NCBI GenBank assembly: GCA_040954595.2
Contig: CM082589.2
Location: 9,672,001-9,736,000, forward strand
Length of the DNA: 64,000 nt
Direction of reading: 5' to 3'
Origin: Balanoglossus misakiensis
Lineage: Eukaryota > Hemichordata
Below, in pieces: positions 61,901-64,000 of this stretch. Positions within the stretch are counted from its first letter, which is position 1. Each line of letters opens with the position of its first letter. Below the pieces are notes generated by a model. It worked only from the letters and a program-made list of their open reading frames with translations, did not search any database and was not told where the DNA came from. The position numbers were made by a program, and so were the translations under genes.

Positions 61901-63691
61901 AGGAATGGACAGGGATGTGGAAAAACTGATACGATCCTGTCATCCATGTCAATTGGTCAGTGCCAGGCCAAACCCAGAGCCATTATTACCCACACAGTTA
62001 CCTGAAGGACCATGGTTCGATTTAGCAGTTGATCTTTTGGATGTATGTGATGGTGAGAAATTACTAGTGGTAACTGATTTATACTCTAGATGGCCTGAAG
62101 TAGTTTTGTTAAAGAAAACAGATGCTGCCCATGTCATAAAAGCCATGGAAGCTATGTTTCTTACACATGGGTTGCCTTACTGTGTCAAATCAGACAATGG
62201 TCCACCTTTTACCTCAGCCGAGTTTGAAGGTTTCCTTGATTACTTAGGTATTGATCATGAATATTCCATTCCATACTGGCCTCAGAGCAATGGAAGTGTT
62301 GAGAGGCTGAATGAAATAATTTTGAAGTCTGTACGAATTGCTAAATTGCAAAAGAAAAGTTGGTACAAAGATTTGACACATTTTCTATTTGAATATAGAA
62401 ATACACCCCATACTGTGACAGGCATATCTCCTGCTATGGCTCTGATGGGAAGAGAGTTTAGGGACAAAATTCCTAGACTGAGAATTCCATCCCAAACAAT
62501 CAATGAGTCTGATTGGCAAATCAAAATGAGAGAAAGAAACAACAGAATGAAAATGAAACAAAAGTTCTATGCCGACAACAGGAGACATGCCACTTCCTCA
62601 GATATCAGGGAAGGTGATACTGTTTTGCTCCAGCAAGCATTTAGGCAAAACAAACTCACTCCCAATTTCGAGACAGAACCATACAAAGTCATCCAGAAAG
62701 ATGGAGGTGCGTTATTATTGGAAAACTCCAAAGGTGTAAAAAGAAGGTCCACTGGACATGTAAAGAAATATGTTGAGGAATATCCAGAATTTTCCTTCCA
62801 GGGCACTGAATGGAACTCCAAACATTTGACATATGAACAACCTCAAAGGGTTCAAAATGGTGTTCCATCCTGTAACCCCCATATCCATGATTTGTCTACA
62901 CATAACAACCTGGATAACTTGCCAGTATAACCCGTCTGTTCTAGTCAGAAATCAACTGGACCAGCATGTCCTAGTCCTGTTTCACCTACTGGTACAGCAT
63001 CGTTGGAAACGATTGTAAATGTTCCTCCAACAATGCCAGTGACAAATTCACCTAAGACAAATGTAAACCCCAATAGTACTGATGTGAGACGCTCAACAAG
63101 AATAAAATCTAAACCTCCTTGGCACAAAGACTATTGCATGCCAGAAGGATAGATTATATTGACATAAGACTGTCCACAAACATTATGGAATGAGTTTCTG
63201 TAGAGCAAATTTTCTCTTGGAGATTTGTATTTTCCTAGTTATGAAGTTCTCAAGTTCTTGTTAAGGTTAAGGTTCTGTTTGTTTTCGTTTGTTAGAACAT
63301 GATCATTCACAAAGCATTACAATTTGACAGTGTTGGCAAATTTCATACTTTCCAAAGCGAGTTGTAAACTTAAAGTACAAGTTTTCTTCTAAAGTTGAGG
63401 AGATGTGATAGTATTGTCATGATCACGTGATTGTCACATGGTCTGTATACGTGATTTCCTGTAACTGTTAGTTCCCGCGTGGTTGTCATTCAATAAACAT
63501 CACTTCTGTGGAACTCCGTCGTTGTCGACTGTCAATAACCCCTCCCCGGACATCACAATCATGAGTGTATTCTGTGTTTTTTTAAGGCTGCACAAAACAA
63601 AGAGTGCAAACCACTGCTGAAATGGGTGACCCACATTGTGAACCACTTTTGGTATTGTTGTCAAAAAGCATCAGATATGGACAAGTTTCTG
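52549..63691 (+). CDS. Transposase-derived AT-hook protein gene, 11 exons seen
   Basis: A spliced gene whose exons join in phase with GT-AG introns, about 573 codons before the window runs out. The N-terminus is basic with an AT-hook (RGRP, residues 19-22) for minor-groove DNA binding. Next comes a helical W-x-x-I-K-x-x-L segment (about 49-72), a long acidic/Ser region and an Asp run (261-270). Then follows a zinc-binding-like Cys/His part (CALKSC, later ECSAGHLEYEWCSQP) and a catalytic-like half with GDGRMDSPG, VVTDAHMQI and DDHPDIKHSHDIWHAAKN. I recall these motifs from uncharacterised metazoan proteins related to cut-and-paste transposases (RNase-H fold; Kolobok or ISL3-like is my inference). 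One break: exon 7 changes frame at a T8 run. Intron 10 holds a gypsy element and intron 9 a TTAA element. The last exons lie beyond the window. ATG chosen because it is in a CpG context and opens the frame. Confidence 0.75.
53372..53482 (+). CDS. Exon 2
   Basis: 111 bp between GTGTGGACAG and GTACCA. Phase 2 to phase 2. Continues the helix (YYEHQV), then a Ser/Thr/Pro linker. The donor is weaker than the others. Confidence 0.7.
53739..53864 (+). CDS. Exon 3
   Basis: 126 bp, phase 2 to 2, between TTTATAG and GTAGGT. Encodes a polar linker and then DIEKNLEELVASEISSV, probably helical. Confidence 0.75.
54209..54322 (+). CDS. Exon 4
   Basis: 114 bp, phase 2 to 2, between TTTGTACAG and GTATGA. 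Acidic, Ser/Glu-rich, low-complexity linker (EIGESSQEKPMESTEG). Confidence 0.75.
54344..54749. repeat. Hairpin element in intron 4
   Basis: The main hairpin is 54602-54749: 72-bp arms (starting AGAATCTCACAC and ending GTGTGAGATTCT) around a TGC loop, with inner part TCTGTCCCACACGAGCC fully paired. A smaller hairpin (CACTCCCC against GGGAGTGTG) lies at 54347-54371 and shares its GGGAGTGTGAGA text with the large one. Together they suggest one fold-back insertion of about 400 bp. Non-coding. Confidence 0.75.
55196..55249 (+). CDS. Exon 5
   Basis: 54 bp, phase 2 to 2, between TTTTTTCTCCAG and GTAAGT. Encodes GRVRFPRNLSESFINPF. Confidence 0.75.
55526..55624 (+). CDS. Exon 6
   Basis: 99 bp, phase 2 to 2, between TACTACCAG and GTAAGT. 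Strongly acidic (SEEDKEEDM, DDDDYDYEP). Confidence 0.8.
55863..56159 (+). CDS. Exon 7: Asp run, Cys motif, internal frame change
   Basis: Acceptor TTTCTCAG, donor GTGAGT. The first part, in phase with exon 6, includes ten Asp codons from a (GAT)10 microsatellite (55924-55953) and runs to the T8 tract at 56035-56042. Without a change that frame ends at TGA soon after. The part joining exon 8 in phase 0 is read one base back and includes QLLALGKKSIRQVCALKSC and KFVGSALYLKW, which fit the rest of the protein. Explanations: one missing T, a -1 slip at T TTT TTA (56037-56043), or a short intron ending TTTTTTTTAACCAG at 56048. Confidence 0.65.
56444..56726 (+). CDS. Exon 8: zinc-motif end and start of catalytic-like part
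   Basis: 283 bp, phase 0 to 1, after a T-run and CAG, before GTAAGT. Begins ECSAGHLEYEWCSQP (Cys, His, Cys spacing of a zinc site) and continues with a helical region ending FDGQELVLLG. Confidence 0.85.
57015..57251 (+). CDS. Exon 9: DGRMDSPG and VVTDAH motifs
   Basis: 237 bp, phase 1 to 1, between GTCTCAG and GTAAGT. Contains the first acidic motif (DGRMDSPGFC) and, 70 residues later, VVTDAHMQI. Their spacing fits beta-strands 1 and 4 of an RNase-H-fold transposase. Confidence 0.88.
57276..58070. mobile_element. 795-bp TTAA-flanked inverted-repeat element in intron 9
   Basis: Flanked by TTAA at 57272-57275 and 58071-58074. Termini GATGGGTCCCTAGGATCTTT and its complement are near-perfect for 50 bp, then arms stay recognisable to about 145 bp (TAACTAGTT and GCACGATTGTG inner landmarks). 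The unpaired middle has an unrelated 112-codon frame without domain. TTAA duplication points to piggyBac- or Kolobok-type transposition. Non-autonomous. Confidence 0.85.
58222..58298 (+). CDS. Exon 10: DDHPDIKHSHDIWH motif
   Basis: 77 bp, phase 1 to 0, after CTCTTATAG, before GTTAGA. Encodes RDDHPDIKHSHDIWHAAKNL and SKKIIK. The Asp-Trp-His block is a hallmark of the family and probably lies near the active site. Confidence 0.88.
58552..58556. repeat. Left target-site duplication ATCAT
   Basis: ATCAT immediately precedes the 5' LTR and is repeated at 63558-63562. Confidence 0.92.
58557..58710 (+). repeat. 5' LTR, 154 bp
   Basis: Starts TGTGATAGTATTG, ends CCCCGGACATCACA. It contains a CAATAAACATCAC polyadenylation-type motif at about 58644. 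The only difference from the 3' LTR is CCTCTCC here against CCCCTCC. Confidence 0.95.
58715..58732 (+). other. Primer binding site position
   Basis: Four bases after the LTR comes TGGCGACGAGGATTTAG. The TGG start (complement of tRNA CCA end) and position fit a PBS; the tRNA species cannot be named without a search. Confidence 0.5.
58811..60442 (+). CDS. gag-pro: Gag and protease frame of the gypsy element
   Basis: A 543-codon frame from ATG. Residues about 1-200 are the retrotransposon Gag capsid-like region (contains RWERWLQEFELFV and FYSATPTSGETVDSYV). CCHC knuckles follow at residues 216-229 (CFRCGRKGHMQREC) and 247-260 (CFRCQKPGHRAADC), then a basic linker with RGRGRTRG. The aspartic protease starts near 350 with the DSGA motif (Asp 358). 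The frame then enters the N-terminal edge of the RT domain (about residue 500) and runs off-frame after the A6 run at 60348-60353, ending at 60442. The protein's natural continuation is in the next frame. Confidence 0.9.
   Translation: MKMSTPVTLSGLPGVAGFDCEGEPEALQQRWERWLQEFELFVAASGVSNNAQKRALLLHMAGAGIRDIVSTKSEDETGDVTNCATLIACLDKHFQLQKNVPMARQKFYSATPTSGETVDSYVIRLKNLLKDCDFPETEKDNQIRDRVLLYISDKVLKSKLYREKNLDTTKLLQIIRSYHDKDALVLVSGTQAVSANAVNIGGKRTRAKNKMADLACFRCGRKGHMQRECRASTSGSSRNAEQKSDRCFRCQKPGHRAADCRAKWEDCPSKDSENGNSRGSGGNRSARGRGRTRGDGRGTHKVAQTTTDANADGGHADVETDEEKAYYAFNAAFRASSGKDLTDTGIQIENQHVPVIIDSGATCNLIGERQFRRLAEKRGVKVRNCNNKVFTYGSSKPLDILGKCALHVEAPTKKKCIADFIVIKADQPILLSRSTSENLDMLRVGNVNLYTINSISADNSSPILAELRRKYPEVFNGLGKLKGYKLHLHIDESVKPIAQYRRIPFNRRAKVVEKTQRASKAGSNREGFGSDLLGQPPCNSTKA
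60354..61733 (+). CDS. pol: Reverse transcriptase and RNase H frame
   Basis: A 467-codon frame opens upstream at 60333 and takes over from the Gag-protease frame at the A6 run. RT motifs in order: LGVIEKV, VTVQKPDGDIRLCLDMR, KLDMNMAFHQIELDE (Asp about 80 of this frame), FGVNMATEKFQ and MHDDI (Asp 142-143, replacing the usual Y-x-D-D). RNase H follows: SDAS (Asp 288), FEREALGVKWA, RTDHKPLL and NYADMLSRL. The frame stops at TAA 61734-61736, but the same frame continues open into the integrase. Confidence 0.92.
61737..62927 (+). CDS. int: Integrase frame
   Basis: In the same frame as RT, after TAA 61734. The zinc-binding HHCC domain is AHQGHQGIVRTK to SCHPCQ, then WWPG. The catalytic core has AVDLLD, KSDNGPPFT and NGSVERLNE (D, D, E). 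The C-terminal part (GDTVLLQQAFRQNKL, STGHVKKY) resembles the GPY/F-type module. It ends at TAA 62928-62930. No ATG near its start, so it is a Pol segment and not a separate gene. Confidence 0.92.
62931..63152 (+). CDS. C-terminal tail of Pol after an in-frame TAA
   Basis: The integrase frame stays open for 73 further codons past TAA 62928-62930, with a Ser/Thr/Pro linker and the end RRSTRIKSKPPWHKDY, before TAG at 63150-63152. The R-R-S-T-R-x-x-x-x-P-x-x-x-x-D-Y end is the usual C-terminus of gypsy integrases, so the TAA is an interruption and TAG is the original stop. Confidence 0.75.
   Translation, partial: PVCSSQKSTGPACPSPVSPTGTASLETIVNVPPTMPVTNSPKTNVNPNSTDVRRSTRIKSKPPWHKDYCMPEG
63153..63396 (+). 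other. 3' untranslated part of the gypsy element
   Basis: 244 bp between the Pol stop and the purine tract, without open frame. No envelope-like gene is present. Confidence 0.75.
63397..63403 (+). other. Polypurine tract
   Basis: GAGGAGA directly before the 3' LTR, the position of the plus-strand primer; short but all purine. Confidence 0.6.
63404..63557 (+). repeat. 3' LTR, 154 bp
   Basis: One difference from the 5' LTR (C for T near the right end). Followed by the ATCAT target duplication at 63558-63562. Confidence 0.95.
63587..63691 (+). CDS. Exon 11
   Basis: 105 bp, phase 0 to 0, after a T-rich tract and TTTAAG, before GTAAGT. Encodes AAQNKECKPLLKWVTHIVNH and FWYCCQKASDMDKFL. The KKW/LLKW and NHFWYCC pattern continues the transposase-like domain directly from exon 10, confirming that the gypsy element sits in an intron. 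Confidence 0.88.
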
Positions 63692-63952
63692 GTAAGTATT
63701 ACTTATCATCAGCTAGCCTAGATGTTAAAATGTGTGATACTATAGAGACTTCTTAGGGTAATCTTAAAAATTAATATTTGATAATAAATATTGAGACATG
63801 TTTTAACATTCAATTGGATTGGTTGCTGCTGTTTTGCTGTGCATTGAACATGTCATAGTTCATGTTATTGCAATAGTGATTTATGGGATTGTAAACTTTA
63901 CTAGGGCAGAGAATAAGTACCCCTGGCCCTTGCTAGGGCAGAGAATTGGTAC
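63692..63952. other. Intron 11, start, with a 32-bp tandem duplication
   Basis: CTAGGGCAGAGAAT and GTACCCCTGG occur twice (63901 and 63933), a 32-bp period, just before the satellite piece. The next exon is not in the window. Confidence 0.6.
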
Positions 63953-64000
63953 CCCTGGTTAATACTTGGCAAAAAGCAATTTTATTTTACATTGCTAATG
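63953..64000. repeat. Satellite monomer piece at window edge
   Basis: CCTGGTTAATACTTGGCAAA to TTTTACATTGCTAATG matches the start of the 193-bp satellite (GTTAATACGTGGCCAAAAGC...GACATTGCTAATG) with a few changes. The repeat may continue beyond the window. Confidence 0.85.

Larger units (their letters stand above)
58557..63557 (+). mobile_element. Ty3/Gypsy LTR retrotransposon, complete, in intron 10
   Basis: 5,001 bp with identical-length 154-bp LTRs (TG...CA, inner ends TGTGAT/ATCACA), 5-bp target duplication ATCAT on both sides, a tRNA primer-site position, Gag with two zinc knuckles, protease, reverse transcriptase, RNase H and integrase in Gypsy order. One LTR mismatch in 154 means recent insertion. 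Two CCHC knuckles and short LTRs recall the Mag/SURL lineage, which is my inference. Coding capacity is interrupted by an A6 frameshift and two in-frame TAA codons. Same strand as the host gene. Confidence 0.95.

Noticed and set aside
59450-62903. Antisense frames within gag and pol (for example 59450-59920 minus)
   Set aside because: Shadows of the strongly supported sense frames with zinc knuckles, RT, RNase H and integrase.
2946-62930. A reassigned genetic code (TAA read as Gln, as in some ciliates)
   Set aside because: Intron structure, retroelement types and satellites are metazoan, no animal nuclear genome is known to use this code, and the 11-exon gene contains no internal TAA. The pattern is kept only as a finding to test.
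61743-62930. Integrase as an independent gene starting at 61743
   Set aside because: The start would be GTG, the frame is continuous with RT/RNase H except for one TAA, and Gypsy integrases are processed from Pol.
58299-63586. Gypsy Gag-Pol as further exons of the host gene
   Set aside because: Exon 10 ends in phase 0 with a GT donor and exon 11 begins in phase 0 after the element, continuing the same protein. LTRs and target duplication mark the insert as foreign.

Overview
The window looks like nuclear DNA from a non-vertebrate metazoan, most likely a marine invertebrate; the phylum cannot be fixed from sequence alone. The reasons are AT-rich DNA, GT-AG introns with GTAAGT-type donors, a calcium-binding EGF exon, a metazoan Ty3/Gypsy element, a tRNA-derived SINE, many short inverted-repeat elements and two very large tandem-repeat fields. 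There is no operon organisation, no rRNA gene and no CRISPR array.

Layout. (1) 1-14.3 kb: sparse single-copy DNA. It holds an EGF-like exon (600-709), two glutamine-rich exons (2778-3029 and 4594-4842) that chain to it in phase 0, several MITEs, a GC-richer CpG-containing stretch (about 9.6-11.25 kb) and one 75-codon exon-like open frame (ending 12936). (2) 14.3-29.7 kb: a field of about ten roughly 0.9-kb units. A 116-bp piece of the unit has expanded locally into arrays of 3 to 21 copies, and a block of about 6.5 kb is duplicated head to tail. (3) 29.7-32.0 kb: minisatellite and low-complexity DNA. (4) 32.0-48.0 kb: a 16-kb satellite with a monomer of about 193 bp, two monomer classes and multi-kb internal duplications. 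(5) 48.0-52.4 kb: SINE pieces, a 633-bp insertion with a large hairpin, a TTAA-flanked fold-back element, and a second copy of the sequence that also flanks the satellite on its left. (6) 52.5-63.7 kb: an 11-exon gene on the + strand, about 573 codons visible. It has an N-terminal AT-hook and a transposase-like (RNase-H-fold, D-D-type) C-terminal half. (7) 58,557-63,557: a 5,001-bp Ty3/Gypsy retrotransposon inside intron 10 of that gene, same strand, with 154-bp LTRs differing at one base and a 5-bp target duplication.

How the parts relate. The 11-exon gene resembles a domesticated or still-mobile cut-and-paste transposase. Two complete TTAA-flanked inverted-repeat elements and one half element lie in or next to it. 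The gypsy element has all Gag-Pol domains, but it is interrupted by one frameshift at an A6 run and two in-frame TAA codons. Several other presumptive exons in the window are also interrupted by a single TAA where glutamine CAA would be natural. This is either chance decay, sequence error or something worth testing. The satellite, the SINE fragments and the flanking direct repeats look like one composite region shaped by segmental duplication; a satellite piece reappears at the extreme right edge.
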